Assembly (NCBI GenBank): GCA_013396995.1
Contig: VWZP01002845.1
Location: forward strand, 7,534,429-7,598,428
DNA: 64,000 nt
Source of the DNA: Dicaeum eximium
Taxonomy: Eukaryota; Chordata; Aves; Passeriformes; Dicaeidae
Direction of reading: 5' to 3'
Numbering within the stretch: position 1 is the first letter of the stretch; every line of letters begins with the position of its first letter. The notes under the pieces are model-generated. The model ran no database searches and was not told the origin of the DNA. It was given only the letters and a program-made list of their open reading frames with translations. Shown in pieces: positions 1-14,062 of the stretch. The position numbers were made by a program, and so were the translations under genes.

Positions 1-628
1 AATTTCTGGAATTTTTTTTACCAGATTGAAAATCTTTCCAACTTTTTGAAGTCTTATCTGCTAAGTTTTCAGAAGATTCACTTTACTGCTAAGATTTCCA
101 AACACTCAGTAATGTTGAAGCTATATAGCTGTATAAATCTTGCCTCATAAATTTTACAGATTTATGCAAATCTTAATTGTATACCATGTACTGGATAAAA
201 GTAAAAATAATTGCATATATAAAACAATAAATGTACACATAGTAATTAAGCTTCCAGACCCCAGAATGGCAAACCTATAGATGCCAGAAAAAGATTTGAC
301 ATCTGTGCAATTTACTAAATGTGAACCATAACTTTTCTGGATTTTACCTCACATTATTTTCACAGAAAAAATGTGTGCAAAGCTTCATGTCTGACAATGT
401 GGGTGTCAGAAGCCTGAAAAGGGTGAAACAAATTGGAAAAGTAGAATGAAAATATATAAAAACCTATAAAATTACTATGTTCCTTGACTGTAGGCAAGAG
501 CTATATTTAGATCTGGTAACCATAATGGGATATTGGTTAGAAGATGAAGGACAAATTTCAATACATGTTCATTACTTTAAAGAAATTACACCTTGGAGTA
601 AGTCTTTTATATTGAAAAAGTACAGTAG

Positions 629-663
<35 letters not shown>

Positions 664-2073
664 CTACTGTCTTTAGTGCAGAAAGTAGTTTACCTAGCCT
701 ATATCCTTTGTGTTCATTTTGCTGCTGTTGGATATAACTGTGTAAATATGGAATGCCTTTCACAGCCAAGATTCTCCATTTTTTCCATCCTTCAGTGAAG
801 TCAGTTCACAGCATCATGACCGGTGCTGGTGTGAAGAAGCCCTGGGAGAGTTCTATTTTATTTGACTATACTGAAATATTTTTCTTGCAAGTTAAATACC
901 CAAGGTCTAATAAAACCTATTTACCACCTGACATTTATCAGACTTCGGGGTTTTTTTGGTGGGAGGCCTTGACAGCCCAGAGGAATAGCTAGGATACCAC
1001 AGATAAAACACAGATATTGATTGTTCACAAAGCAGCATTTCTTCCAACTGTTTCCTAAGTATTTGTGTTTAAAGCATGTTAATTGAAACACATCACGCAT
1101 ATAAACTACAAGCTAATTTTATTCCTTTACACAATTCCTTCATTTTACACTGATGTCATAATCATTCTGACTACTCCAGTATCTACTGAAAACCATCTGG
1201 ATATGCAATACTAAACACAAACAAATACCCATAAATCAGAAAATCTAAAGTAATAATAATAAAATTTTCCAGATTCTCTTATAATGCACAGGAACTACTG
1301 CTTTGAGGAATTTTTTGTGTAATGGTTCAGAGAAATTATATTATGGACCTTGGAATATAATGTATATATCAGTACAGCTTGGAGTTATTACGTTTTGAAA
1401 GACACCATGTCATTGATGCTTAAAAAACACTGGTAATGAGATAGAAACATTAATTTCTCATTAACTAGTAAGGTGACAGAAACAAAATAAAGTCCCTTTA
1501 CTGGGACTGAATCTGATTCAACAGGTTCAGTTTTCATCATGATGCACTTAATGTGAAACCAGAACAGTAAAATGTCTGAGAGGAGGTTGTTTATCTCCAC
1601 ACCTCCTCTCCCCACTGTCAGTCCTGTTTCCCACAGTCCAGCTTGGAGTGTTGGTTTAGTGAATTGATATGGAGTCTGACAGGGGGCAGAGACAGCACAA
1701 GGTGAAAGTCAAGAACGAATGGTGAAAAGCAAGGTGGATGTGAGAAACTGAACCCTTCCTTTTGGGTGAGGTGGCCATCCTCCCCTGTGAAGCAGTACCC
1801 TCATCTCTTTGACACAGTAACACCTCTTAAGCACTATTACACTAGACCTGGAGATTCAGAGCTTAGTTGCAGGATATCTGGAAGGACAGAAAAATCACAA
1901 AGACTTCTGAATGCACAGCATTCCGGTCTCAATGTGCTCCAAAAAGAATTTGGTAACCTTACACTTCCTTATAGATATAGAAAATAAGACATAAAAAAGT
2001 TGTTGGAGTAGAGCAGGGACCAGAACCCATGTCACCTGAAAGCTAGTCCTGCTCTCTGACTGCCAGGTCAGAG
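1..2073. other. Intergenic, AT-rich, no gene seen
   Basis: AT-rich non-coding DNA. Open frames here are short and show no recognisable protein. It contains the poly(A) tract listed separately and, around 1010-1260, an AT-rich stretch without simple repeats. No promoter or RNA gene is evident. Confidence 0.6.
622..670. repeat. 26-A homopolymer inside a 9-bp perfect inverted repeat
   Basis: A run of 26 A residues (631-656) is flanked by ACAGTAGTT (622-630) and its exact reverse complement AACTACTGT (662-670). No retroposon body is recognisable upstream, so this may be simple sequence rather than a retrogene tail. Confidence 0.8.
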
Positions 2074-2265
2074 AGAGGTTTAGATTGGGCAGGAAGAAAA
2101 ATTTCTTCACTGTAAGCGTTGTCAAGCACTGAAAAAGGCTGCCCAAGGAAGTTGTGGAGTAATTATCCCTGCAGATGTTTAAAGGCATGAAGATGTGGCA
2201 CTTAGGGGCAGGGCTTAGTGGTGGATTAATGGTTGGACACACAGTGCTGGGTTAATGTTTGGACA
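2074..2265 (+). mobile_element. CR1 LINE fragment, 3' region, diverged
   Basis: The segment follows the CR1 3' region in order: a GTTTAGATTGGG-like start, the AAATTTCTTCACTG block, AGGCTGCCCAAGGAAGTTGTGG, GATGTGGCACTTAGGGGCA and GGATTAATGGTTGGAC. The terminal ATTCTGTG octamers are missing. The GGTTAATGKTTGGAC block seems to appear twice at the end (near 2224 and 2250). It is 5'-truncated, as most avian CR1 copies are. Confidence 0.85.
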
Positions 2266-3650
2266 CAGAGGGACCAGGGTGTGACATTAGGCAGCTCTGC
2301 TATTATTGTGAAGAGAAAGAATGGCAGAAGTGTGTTGTGAAGCTGAAGTCAGTGTGACGTGGGTTTTCAGGTGCAGACCAAAGAAAAAACATTCCCGTCA
2401 CCTGGACAACTCCTCTCAAGTGAACAGTGGAAGTATTTCTTCACCAGAGTTATTCTACCAGCCACAGCTGATCATGTTTTAGGCCTGTAGAAAAGCTTTT
2501 CATAGAAATTAGCTTGGAGAGCAGCAATCATGAGGTAACTCTGTTTTTCATACAAAGGGAGCTTGATAGCAGGTCAACATCTCAAGTGTTTCGGAGTAGG
2601 AGGGAAGAATGACAAACCCCACAACTCATCAGCCTATAAATCTTTTCATAAAAGTGCCAGCTACTTTCAGGTTGTGCCTAAAGGATGCCCTCAGGGAAAG
2701 CTGGTGTGTGGATAGACAGCGGCACAGGCATAGGGCTGGCAGACTGACTTCAGATGGGTCCCAAGCCACAGACAGAGAGAAGTAACACACAGAAAAAGAG
2801 CCTGAGGAACCATGAGGCCACTCCTTGGAGCAGGTGTCTCTGAGCAGGCAGTGGCTGGGGGGGATGATCAGCCCAACTAGAGCAAAGGGCAGATGTGGCT
2901 GTTCGGGTATATTGTTAATAAGGAAGCAGAAGGAATGTTGGTGTTGGTCCTAAAGGACTAGTGAGGCCTTGAGCACACAACCCACCAGCCTTCACATTTG
3001 GGTGGAACTGGAGGATGGATGGGACCCCAGGGACAGAGGTGACAAATGGCAGAAATGCTAAATGCCAGCCAGGGTATCTACTGCCGTGAGGAGGCACTTT
3101 CATGGTGGAGACTGAGAGTCATCACAAGGATTTTGAGGAACTGAGCTCCTCAAAACTAACTGCACCAAAGAGGGGGTGTGTGTGGTCATCACAGACATTT
3201 GAGTTATTCATAAATGAAGCGGCAAAGGAGAGGATTCTCCAGAAATCAAATCCCATCAAGAAAAATATGTTAGAAGGATACTGGGAGCAAGAGGAAAAAA
3301 CTGTGTTTGTACAGAAACACAAAAGTTCACACAGAAACAAGAGATTGTCAACATGCAACTTGAGTTTGACCTTGCAAAGAGAATGAAAGTGAATGGCCAA
3401 AGAATTTGTTTCTATAACAAAGAAGAGAGAATTAAGTAGTTGGCTTTGCATTGACTGGAGAGATGCTAAATCTCTAAATAACCTAGATATTTCCCAGATC
3501 TATGTGACTATTGTGTCTTCGTTTCAGAGCAGATCTGCTTCACGATGAAACATGGACATGCATGTGGTCCTCAAACTGCTGACCTCTACAAAGGACAAGG
3601 TTTTGGGCACTGAAAACATCCCTTGTTATTCCCTTAGGAGCAGGCACATT
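2266..3650. other. Intergenic, no gene seen
   Basis: Mixed-composition non-coding DNA between two CR1 fragments. The overlapping short frames on both strands (for example 3102-3451) read as chance. No RNA gene or ordered repeat was recognised. Confidence 0.55.
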
Positions 3651-3892
3651 AGAATCACAGAATCACACACAGAATGTCTAGGTTGGAAGAGACCTTCAAG
3701 ATCATCGAGCCCAACCCAGCCCTAACACCTCAACTAGACGATGGCACTGAGTGCCTCATCCAGGCTTTTTTTAGACACATCCAGGATGGTGACTCCACCA
3801 GCTCCCCCATTCCAATACCTTATCACCCTTTCTGTAAAAACCTTTTTCCTAATATCCAACCTATATTCCCCTTGGTGCAGTATAAGACTGTG
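3651..3892 (-). mobile_element. CR1 LINE fragment, 3' end at 3651
   Basis: Read on the minus strand this is a CR1 tail. At its 3' end are AGAATCACAGAATCAC (complement of the ATTCTGTG-type octamers), then GGTTGGAAGAGACCTTCAAG, CCCAACCCAGCCCTAACACC, GGCACTGAGTGCC and a TAATATCCAACCTATATT block. It matches the copy at 40251-40557 nearly block for block in the opposite orientation, so both belong to the same subfamily. A 5'-truncated, dead copy. Confidence 0.93.
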
Positions 3893-6800
3893 TTAGAAAA
3901 CCTGAAAATCTGTCTTCAGCTATTATTTTCATTTTGCTGATAAAACTGGAACATAAGAAGGAACACCCAGGATGGGGTTATGGTAAATCCATCCTAACAA
4001 AAAGTCCAAGAAAGTGGAAAGCCTAGTTCTTAATGTAAAGAGAAAAGGAATCCAGACCTTTGGAACCTGATGGTTTGAGTTCAAAACCATGTACAACTTG
4101 AAAACAAAATGTAAAAACAATTATAGGAATAATTAAAGACATGGAGATAAATAGAAGGTGGGATAAAAGGTTGCCTAAATTAGCATACCAGACTCAAAAG
4201 AACTCTTGTTCTGAGAGATTAAATATTTTAAAATATATGTGGGAGATACAATCTTTCTTTGTAAAATTAATCTGGAATAAATGGGGATTAATACAATAAT
4301 TGTAAAGTGCACCAGGAACCAACTAAAGACAACTAACAAGTGGGGAAGTACCTTGCCACAAAAATGTTGGCTTGCTAAAGAAATTTTCTGATAACAGAAA
4401 TTTGGAAAGCATTCTTATTAGGGAGGAGAATCTGAGCAAACAGGAAGAACTAGATGACCTTAAGGAGTGAAGCAATTGAAATGGGATAATATTTAATGGT
4501 ATCAAATGGCATGTTCTGTACCAAAGGATTTAAAAGACAGATTTATGCAATAAACTAGGAGCACATCTGTTCAAAATGTGAGGAGCACACCCTGAATGTG
4601 CTAACTATCCACAGGATCTGTTGCCAACATAATGCAACTGTGACAAAGGTAGTGCAAGCCTAAAACCTACCAAGGGCCATTTCTAATACAGTTAGGAAAG
4701 TATTGGTGCTATTGCTAAAATCCTGGGAGATCGTGATTGGGCAAGTATCAAGGAAAGATTCTTCCACCCTAGATTAGGCATCTAAAAATTAAGTATTTTA
4801 GTATGAACAAGTCATCCAAGACTCTTTTATATATGCTGAAAAGAAATCCAGAAAGCCGTTAATCTCAGCCTATAGTCATGTCTAATACAAATCTAAAGCT
4901 CTGGCTTCTGGAAATTTCTCTCATCTCTTCCTCATTTTTGAGTATAAGGGTGTGAACACCTCAGATGTGTGAAAAATGGGTGAGGTAAATCCAGGTCAGG
5001 AACAAAAGCTAATGAACACAGTCTGGCCCTTTTTGTTCCTATTTGGAACAAAATATACAAATTGACTTGATAAAGTCTGAAAATAAAACTATGTATTATC
5101 ATAGCCATGAGTGTTCACAGATGTAGTGAAAAAGTTCTAAGCAGGCTTTAAGATGAAGACCAGTGCCAAAGGAGACTAGCAAAGAAAGAAATTACATTGA
5201 ACAGCTTCATTCAGTCCTGTGGAGCTACATTTAAACCTTGCTAGATATCCATTCATTGTTTAATTACATCTATGCTTTACCAGCTCTCTAGAGATAGTCA
5301 TTCAATATTATAGAGAACTTCATGACTTCATGGTACTTGCAGTATATTTATAGCATACACCTTCCCAAAGTAAAACATTGTGTATACAAAATTATCCTAG
5401 ACTGGCCTGTTCATGTTTGTCAGTGGCTGGCAAACCACAGTGTTTGTCAGTTTGCTAAAGTCATCTTGGTTTTGCCATTATCTTTCTTTGTCTCTCCTCT
5501 AGACAAAACTTGGCTAAGATTCTGTCTGAATTTAAGTATCAGTACTAAATTGTTGTGAAAAATACGGCTTAACACACTCTAAATAGACATATTGTTCATG
5601 ACAATAAACATAAATCTTTGAAAATATCCTACAGAGTAAATGACAAAACTTCAAATAAAACTGTCCTGCTTGATATAACGTTATTATGAATTGTGCATCA
5701 GCAGGTATGTTTCTCAAATATTCCATGCTTCTGCACATATGTTTCTCAAATACTCTGTGTTTCTGCATTGTTTTGCAACCCTGTGACCTAGTCTAGCATT
5801 AAATCATAAGAAGCTCAGCCTCTGAGTTTTATCCTGGCCTGTAGAGCACATGTACCGTTACTGTTTCCTAAACAGGAATACGACATTTACACTTCCATGT
5901 TATATATCTGCACAGCCGCTTACATTTTGCCTCTTTCTTAAACATGACATCTAATATGTGACATCAAGAATAATCAGATTAATGTATCCTTTCAACATCT
6001 CATGATGTCCAGAAATATTTAAAGGGGGAATTAGAAGATTTGTTTATGATCACAGCCTTCTCAAGCTCTAACTACAGAAACATCCTTTGGCCAAAGGACT
6101 GGGACAGAACCACTTACCTCCTACACTTTTTTCTTGCTAATGCAAGCTGAGATATAAAACCAAGGACAAAGCTCTCTTTCTAGGTATATAGCAGACCCCT
6201 TTTGAAGACCCCAGTGGGATGGAAAATTCCCAGAAAACAGACCATGTATTTGAGGTGGTAGCTTCAATATTCTGCCTGAGGGTGCCCGTGTGCCAGCATG
6301 CCTCCCTGGAATGGCTGACCCATAAAAATCTGCCAGTTACAACTGGTGGACAGTGGACCTATTGCTTCATTTCAACAGTAACAAACTGCAAAGAATTTAT
6401 TCTGGATTATTTTTTTTTTTTAAGAAAATCAAGCATATGTGATTGCAGCGTCAGTCCCCCCTGATAACCCCTGAAGCCACTGACAAACCTCAACCAAACC
6501 TGGAAGAGTTTCAAAAACAAATTAAGTTCCTGTAAGTCTGCAGGTGAGTGGTGGCAAGATAGAGAAGGGAGAGCCCCACGGTTGTCCCTGTGGAAGGGGA
6601 AGGGCAGAATGGCACTGCAGGGAAGCAGCAATATTTTGTATCATTTTCTGGGGAGCAGCAAGCTCTAGATGGGTATTCTGGCTTGCAAATTCCAGCACCA
6701 TCTTTTATGCTTGGAAGCAAAATTCAGGCTTGATTTGAAAAGATGCACAAAACCAGTCAGCCACCAGAGAAGTCTGAAAATCCCTACAGAAAGCTCCACC

Positions 6801-8026
6801 CCAAGCACAGCTGGCACCAGCACCTCCAGTGCAGTCTGTTTGTCCTCCTGTCAGCAGTGGAGGAAGAGCAGGCAGTGGCCTCCCTGTGTTAGCCTTGTTC
6901 TTTGGTACAGCCACCCAACTGGATCACAGCAGGATAAACATTCACCAGATAATACAAATTTTTCTTTGAAAGAAACAAAATTCATATCCTGATGATGTGT
7001 CCCCTTAAGGGGTAACTCTCACCACACTATGAAGATTGTATTTTCTTCCAGAACTGACTTCAAATGCTACAACATACACCTGTGATATCATTTCAATAAT
7101 GGCAATTATGGAAGACTTCTGTCAAGTTCTCTAACAAAAAATCAAGGTCTAAATTCCAGGACATATAAATAAATAAGTAAATAACAAAGGCAAATCTTTC
7201 TGTACTTTGGTTTTTGATGAACTATCTCTCATCTTCCCTCTTTTGTAAAAGGCTATGAGACAGCTGAAATGGAAAAGTTTAGTATCAGTTTTCAGATAAT
7301 GGGGTACAAGGTTTTTGCTTGTTCAAGGTAACCCTGTTTTACACCATCACCTGTGAATAGCAGATTCCAAGGAATGTTTGAAAGAAGGATCCTTCTCCAG
7401 TTTAACATGACCAGCTCTTAGATGTTTATGGGTGTGCTTAAATTAAGCAGAGTTCTCCAGAAGTGCATAAAAAGGGAACACTCCTTTGTCAGCAGAATTC
7501 CCATATGATCATAATCTCCATGGAAGGAGGGAAAAAGTTTTATTATTTTGTGCAAATATCTTTCTGTGGAAACTAAATATAAATGGTTTAGCAGACTGAA
7601 AGTTCTGTGAAGACTTCCAGTTCAGAGCAAACTCCTGAAATTTATTACAAATACCAAAGGCCAGAGGGGGATGAACTGTACTTCAGAGGTGGAAGGAAAG
7701 AATCTCCCAAAAAAAATCCACAATCAATGTGTCATCTAGGCAAATTAATATCCCTACTCCCAGACAGATGTTTTTGAAAGGGAGGGAGAAGGGGTGCTAT
7801 TTTGAGTTATGGGGATACTTCATAATTCAGGGTTTAATTGCACCTTAGCCATGCAAGCTTGTTTTAGATATTGTTTCTTTCAAATATTTCAGGCCTTCGT
7901 TCCTTGAAAGATCACATCTTCATAATGCCATCTAGTAATGCTTCATCAAGTACGTGAGAACCAGCTGAGGTAGAAGTCCAGATTGCAAACACTGAGATGA
8001 AGATGATTAACACACACACCACAAAC
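3893..8026. other. Intergenic, AT-rich, no gene seen
   Basis: No convincing coding frame, splice-bounded exon or RNA gene. It contains the 32-bp tandem duplication at 5706-5769, otherwise unique AT-rich sequence with short chance frames. Confidence 0.55.
5706..5769. repeat. Tandem duplication, two 32-bp units
   Basis: Units 5706-5737 and 5738-5769 both begin TATGTTTCTCAAATA and share a CTGCA-containing end. The differences are mostly T/C changes. The two copies directly abut. Confidence 0.8.
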
Positions 8027-8068
8027 TAAAAAAAAAAAAAAACACCAAAAAAAAAACACCAATAAAAC
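8027..8068. repeat. A-rich simple sequence with CACC interruptions
   Basis: Runs of A interrupted by CACC (A15, then CACC, A10, CACC). It directly follows a short CA tract. No retroposon body was recognised. Confidence 0.7.
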
Positions 8069-11000
8069 ATAAAGCATGTTCCACTCCCAAACAAAACAAT
8101 ACTAATCCTTCTTTCTTACTTCCTGATTTGCTAATCAGCAATAACTGGGGGAAAACAACCAACGATGTTTATACCTGCACATTGGATGCTGCCCTCTGGG
8201 CAAAGGCCTGGCACCTTCCCTCAGGTGCCACTTTCCTGGAGCCATGTCAGACACTTGAAGTAAACAAGGAAGCCCTTGGGGAGAGGCAGCACAGGGCAAG
8301 GACAGGGCTGGTGCTGACAGGCTGGCTCTGCACCTGCCTCCCAGCCCGGCACCTCTCCCGCTCCCTGCCCTTTGCGCACCCAGGCTGGGGTGCTGCTCTG
8401 AGCAGCTCCTATCCTTAGCTCTGGAGACAGGGGGGTTTTCCTGCCCTGTGTTTGCCCAGCACCTGGGAGGCTGGGTCTGTATTTCTGCAGGGCTGCTGGA
8501 ATAAAAACTTGAAAATAGCAAGTAGCGACGGAGCTGACGACAATCATCCAGCGCATTTACCCTCTAGGTCTGGCAATTTTGAAAGTTCACTGTGTTACCA
8601 AGGAGTTCCTCAAGTGTCACAGGTCCTTGCTCTGATAAATTAGTGTCTAATCCTAAAGGTGGCTCATTGGTTTTCAGTATTAGGCCCTTAATCTCCTTCC
8701 CTAGCTCAGGAATCTTCTCACCCTGCACCCAGAGAGATCATCAGTCATTCCTTTGTCCAGAGTTACCAAACAACATCCAATTTTTTAGTAAAGATGTCAA
8801 AGTGTCTGTCTAAACATCTTCTGGCTTTGGCCTGAAACTGATACGGGTTGAAAGTCTTCAGCTCTTCCCTAAATCCTGACAGTTGGCTAACAACAAATAA
8901 AAAACAGTCCAGTGATTTACTATGTCGATCCCACATTGTTGTGCTCTGTGTTTCTTTAAGAAAGGTGCGAGTATATGTGTAAGAGTCATGAAATACAGTG
9001 GTTGCCATGGCAATTATCTGTGTTTAGAGAGTGGAGGGGAGTAAAGTTCCATGTAAGTGGTCAGAGTAGAGTGCAAGTTAAACATGCCTCTTTGCAGGTC
9101 TAAATTATGTACTTTTCTCTCCCCGCCCCAACCCCCCTCCAAATATTTGTGAAAATATGCATAGATTGTCTGATGAACTCCAAACTATTCTTGCAACAAT
9201 GCCAGATTTTTTTTCTCCCCCTCAATATTCCCACTTGCCTGTAAATCCTGTGAGAATAAAGCATAAGGCTGCAGAATTGCCCATCCACACTCCCATCCAG
9301 GAGTTTTCTTATCTGGTTCATTTCTCCTTAATGGGACTGAGTGCATTGCTCTTACAAAACTAATAGATCAAAAATACAGGTACAGCTAAATGCCTGTGAA
9401 TTTTATTGCAAGGGAATGTTATATAAGTATAAATCATCAGGACAAATATCCCTTAGCATTTATACTGTGCTTTACCTTTTCTAATTACTCCATGGATTTG
9501 TTGCTTTAGAACAAATATGCATTGTGCCTGGAGCTGGAACATCTATTCTCCATAGATCTTTCTCCTCATGTTCTCTCTTATTTTCATTTATCAACCTAGA
9601 TTTTTCCCCATTTCCTCACATACACGATAAGGATATGGTTCCCAGCCTCCACGTGCATGCACACAGCTTGTGTAGTCATTTGCCAGGTGTTCCACACTTG
9701 AGGTTAGCTCTAAGGCCCTTTGCAGGACTCTTTAGATTTCACATAGGAATATTCTAATGCTTAAGGACAGTGATCACAATCGAAACTGTACAGGTGATAG
9801 TTTACTGCTTTGATTTCACAGGGATAGTGTTCACCTCAGACTCCACAAAATGAAGGATGATTTTCAAAGTATTCACAGGTGAGGCTCCATTCTGGCCACC
9901 TCCTGAATGCCACTTCTCCCAAAAATGGTCTGTGACAGTATCAAAACTAGAATACACACCTTGCAGTAGGCCTGTAAGGAGCAATGGCTACACTAGCAAT
10001 GAGCCACTGCTTAATGCTGATTTAGAATTCACATACAGCACTGATGTGCTCCGCTTGAATACAGAGTGAATTCAGCAAAGGAATTGACACCATGACAGTT
10101 TGACACAGCTGCTCTTTAAAACGTGTTGCTAAGGGCTTCTTTAAATATTAATGGGTAGATTGCAAGATGGAAATACTTTATTAGGTACTTTTGAAACACC
10201 TGATCCTGAGGCTCTGCTGATTTCCAAGCAGCTGTTAGTAAAGGAGCAGAGGGTTCCAGCAGCTCTGAGGTAAGGAAAGGAAGCTCTATTTACTCCTAGA
10301 TCCAGAAGGGCCATGTTGGATAACACTGAAGGCTCTTCATCCTTCACTTTTCATCCTATACCTGTGTTTTGAAAGCTGTAATAATCTTCCTCTGCAAAAG
10401 AATGGTGGATAACTGTGTGGTTTTTTAAGAGGTGTCGGGACTAAGCTTCACAAAAGAATCAGAAATTATTTGGTCCTTGTCTCACTGTGTTTAACCCAGT
10501 TTTACATGAGGCAATTAGTGACATTGATAAACAATTCAGCTGTTGAAGGAAGAAAAAACAAAGATTACCAAAATATGATCACAGTTATAAGGTGTGTGAC
10601 CAGCATGATGCCTCCACAGCAAATTGTTTTATACCCCCCCTCTAGAAGGCAACATGGGAAGGAAGGCATTCTGGGAGGGATCTAGGCAAGGCAAGGGTGG
10701 AGAATAGATGTGGGAAAGGTCTTCTATGATTATGGGTGTACTATTATTAGAGGAGTAAATATGGTGTACTGGTAAATGGTGTCCTTTGCCACTATGTTAG
10801 GGCTTGTATTTCCAGAGCCTGAAGAATGGCAGATCACAAGCATCACACCAACCACTCATTCACAAAGAAAGCACTGCACCTGTAAGAACTTTGCTCTGAG
10901 CTGAAGAGATCCAGTAATACAGCCTGTCAATTAAAAGGCTCTCCCAAAACCACCACCTCACAGAAATCCTATTTTACAGCTAGGCACTCTCTTCCTTACT

Positions 11001-13978
11001 GTCTGATTTACTGCCCATGTATTGCTCTTCAGATTACTCTCTTTATATATCTAGCTGATTCAGTGAGCATGGGAGCATGATGCAGACTCAGTGGACAGTG
11101 TGATGAAGCTGGGTGGCGTTGCTTAGATTATCTCAGAGTGCGTTAGCTGCTTCTCAGGGTCCATAAAGACCCTGCCCCAAAAACTCTGCTGCCTAATGGT
11201 TCTATAATTACAGTAACCTTTGTGAAGCCTTAGCAATAAATAACATTTTCCATTAGGCTGGTACTGTTTCAAAAAACAATGACTTGCATATACAGGGTAT
11301 GACTGCTTTCTCCATCAGCTGAAGCCACATCATCCCCTCCACCTTGTCCCCATAGCAGGAGGCAGCCCTAAGCCGGTCTGTGGTTTAACCTCCTTTCTGA
11401 GGACACGGGTTAAATCTGTATTGTTCTGCTCATGTGCATGCACGGGATCTGAAAATACTCGAAGACAAAAGTGCAAGAGCACAGGATGAGTAGAGAAAGA
11501 CAGTGGCAGAGAATAAAATCAGAAACTGTCCCAGTTACCAGGCAGACTGCCCACTGCCTGGGGGTACCTCAGGCTTACCAGGTAGGTTTGAATGAGGCAG
11601 GTTAGAAATGCAGAAGGTATCTGAGAGAGGGGAAAGTCCATCTCATCTCAAAAGTACTCTGCACATTGATGCAATTCAGCAAAAAGCTGCATGGCTAACT
11701 GTACTCTCAGACTCAGGAAGGAAGATTTATGAAACTCCAGTGACCATGTTAGCACCAGGACATGTGTGGTCTGGCCTCCTCCACCGTGTGCCACCCAGGA
11801 ATCCTACCCTGCCACGCTTGCCAGGACTGTGGGATGATTTTAACTCTAGTTTAGCTTTGCACTTTCACAGTACACCAGGCCAGGGATCAGCCCCCTGTGG
11901 GTTCCGTGCTGGCATCTAAAGCCCTGCTGGATAGACCGGCAGGGTCCTTGCTCATGGAGGAGCATCAGGAGCATGATTTACAGGCATCTCAGCCCTCCCT
12001 ACCACACCAGACATGAAACTATGCACAGCCCGAGTTTTGGGCCACTTACTGCTCTTTCATAGACCTCAGTGTTGTTTTCGCTTTATGGAAAGTATTAGCT
12101 ATTACAAAATAACTTGTAGATAAGATCATGACATAAGGAATCTCGTATTATTTCAGTAACTATCAGTTCTGTGAAGTCATGAGCATTTTCGCCCAATCTT
12201 GAAAAATACCTACAATGTATTCTGCAAACATTTGCAGCCTTGCACAATAGCTTCCCTTTTTTTTTCCAGGAGTCTTTGCATGCCTCCAAAGCTGTTCACT
12301 GGATTGGCCCCCAGACACTTGGGTACTCTGTAGCTCATTCACATGCTATAATGAGGTAGTATGTACTAGATTTTCAATTTAGTTTTAGAGCTTGGTCCAT
12401 TTCAGCAAACTTTTCTTCATGAAGTAGGAAATAGAAAGCTGGGAGCGTTACAATACCATAACCATGAAACACAGACTTCCTGCATTTCAGCCTACTTTAA
12501 AAAAGAAATAGTGTCTGTCATTTGTAAATTTTAAAATAAATTAAGTTCATGGAGGAAGGCATTAAAGAGAAAACACCTTAAAAACAAGTGGGGAAACACA
12601 GTCTTTTTCATTCTGTGAAGAGTGTGACAGCATATGGTAGATAGTGGGTGGTTGTTCTAAACATAACGTGTATGTGTCCAACCTAAAATGTTTTATTGGT
12701 TCTTACTTATGAAAGCAGCAGCTAAAAATGACTGATGACTGTTCTTTCTATATCAGCAGCGTGTAAAGGCCCAAGGAAAAGAAAAATCAGTCTTTAAATT
12801 CATAAACATCTTTAAACTGCCATAAAACTGTTTCACATACTGTTTTTTCCAAGGTACCCCAAGTTTAATGTTTCCTTAGTGAAACCATAAGACCACAGTG
12901 TTTTTAAATATTACCATTATTTTCAGATAATCCTAAAATATGTCCAGAAAAAGGGGGAATAATCTTCCCTTTTCCCAGAGTTACTGTAGCTCTCATCTCA
13001 GTGTCCTTTGAGAATACTGGTATCTAGGACTACATACTCAGTTTAATACCAGAGAAAATACAAGTCACAGCTACAAGCCTCCCAGATCTACAGGAGAAAA
13101 CAGTTTTATCCCCATCTTCATCACAACTAAGTACATTACAAATGTGAAAGTTGAGCAGGGAGCAAAATCTCCCCGTTGTCCCTTCCTTTTTTCCCCTCTG
13201 AGAGTTATTGTCATGGAAGGAACTGAGTCTGAAACTGGGAAATCTTTCACCGTGATCCAAGTCCAGTTTGTTACTAACCTGTCCTCCTGTGGCAGCGACT
13301 CCTGCGTCTGAGGCCAGCTGCCAAGCATGCTCCCTCTTCCTCCCACACAAGTTTCATCCTTGTGGTCAGCTGTTTCTTGGAAGCTGGGGAGCATAATTGA
13401 TATTGCAACTATCAGGCTGTGCGCAGAGTGAGCTTACACAACTTTGTGAACATGCTTTTCTTGCCCTCTCCACCCACCTTTCTCTAAAGCTATGTATTTG
13501 TTGGTAAAAACAGGGTTCAGGTGTCAGTTCTATGGGTGGAGCTCAGGTGTTTCTGCAGATGTGTGTGCTAATCCCTCTCCAGAGGTCAGACTGCACCCAG
13601 GTGACCATCCCTTTGTGTGACCTCAGTCCAGGGGCACACGGGGCCCGATCCTTGGCCCTGCACCAACAGCAGCATTGGCATTCCTGCCTGAGCAGCCTTT
13701 CTGCTCAAAGAGTGCCAGCACCAGCCAGCTTGCTGCAAAAGCAGGGAAGAGGCACATGCTGCACATGTGCCTCCCAAACCTGTCCCTGCTCCGAATTTCA
13801 CCTCCCATGCAGCTGAGTTCCCCTGGCTAGCTGGGCTCCAGAAAGTCAAGTCTGCCCCGGCAAGTGTGGGATAGCTCCCCAAAGTGATGGCTGGGAAACA
13901 GATGAAGCACATTTTGTGACTTTGTCCCAAAACAGCACAGCGAATTTGGGATGAACGTGAGTTTTGGAACAAATTCAA
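8069..13978. other. Intergenic, no gene seen; one GC-richer patch
   Basis: Mostly AT-rich unique DNA. Around 8236-8470 the composition is GC-richer and open frames overlap on both strands, which is what composition alone produces. No start context, splice sites or recognisable protein support a gene. Elsewhere nothing specific is seen apart from the C-rich run at 9119-9140. Confidence 0.5.
9119..9140 (-). repeat. Short C-rich run (G-rich on minus strand)
   Basis: The plus strand is a near-continuous C run broken by single G and AA. The minus strand therefore carries three G runs of four to six in about 20 nt, borderline for a quadruplex. Confidence 0.5.
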
Positions 13979-14062
13979 AACTGTCTGTTTGGGGTTTGTG
14001 GCTGGATTTGTGGGTTGGTTTTTTTGTTGGCTGGGCGGGTTTGGGGTTTTTGGTTGTTTTTT
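13979..14062 (+). repeat. GT-rich low-complexity tract with several G runs
   Basis: About 80 bp almost wholly of G and T, including GGGG at 13991, GGG at 14012, GGG at 14033 and 14037, and GGGG at 14043. The last runs are closely spaced, so a quadruplex is possible. A similar tract lies at 43092-43203. The antisense frame across it reads as a Pro/Asn/Gln/Thr-rich low-complexity peptide and is not a gene. Confidence 0.75.
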
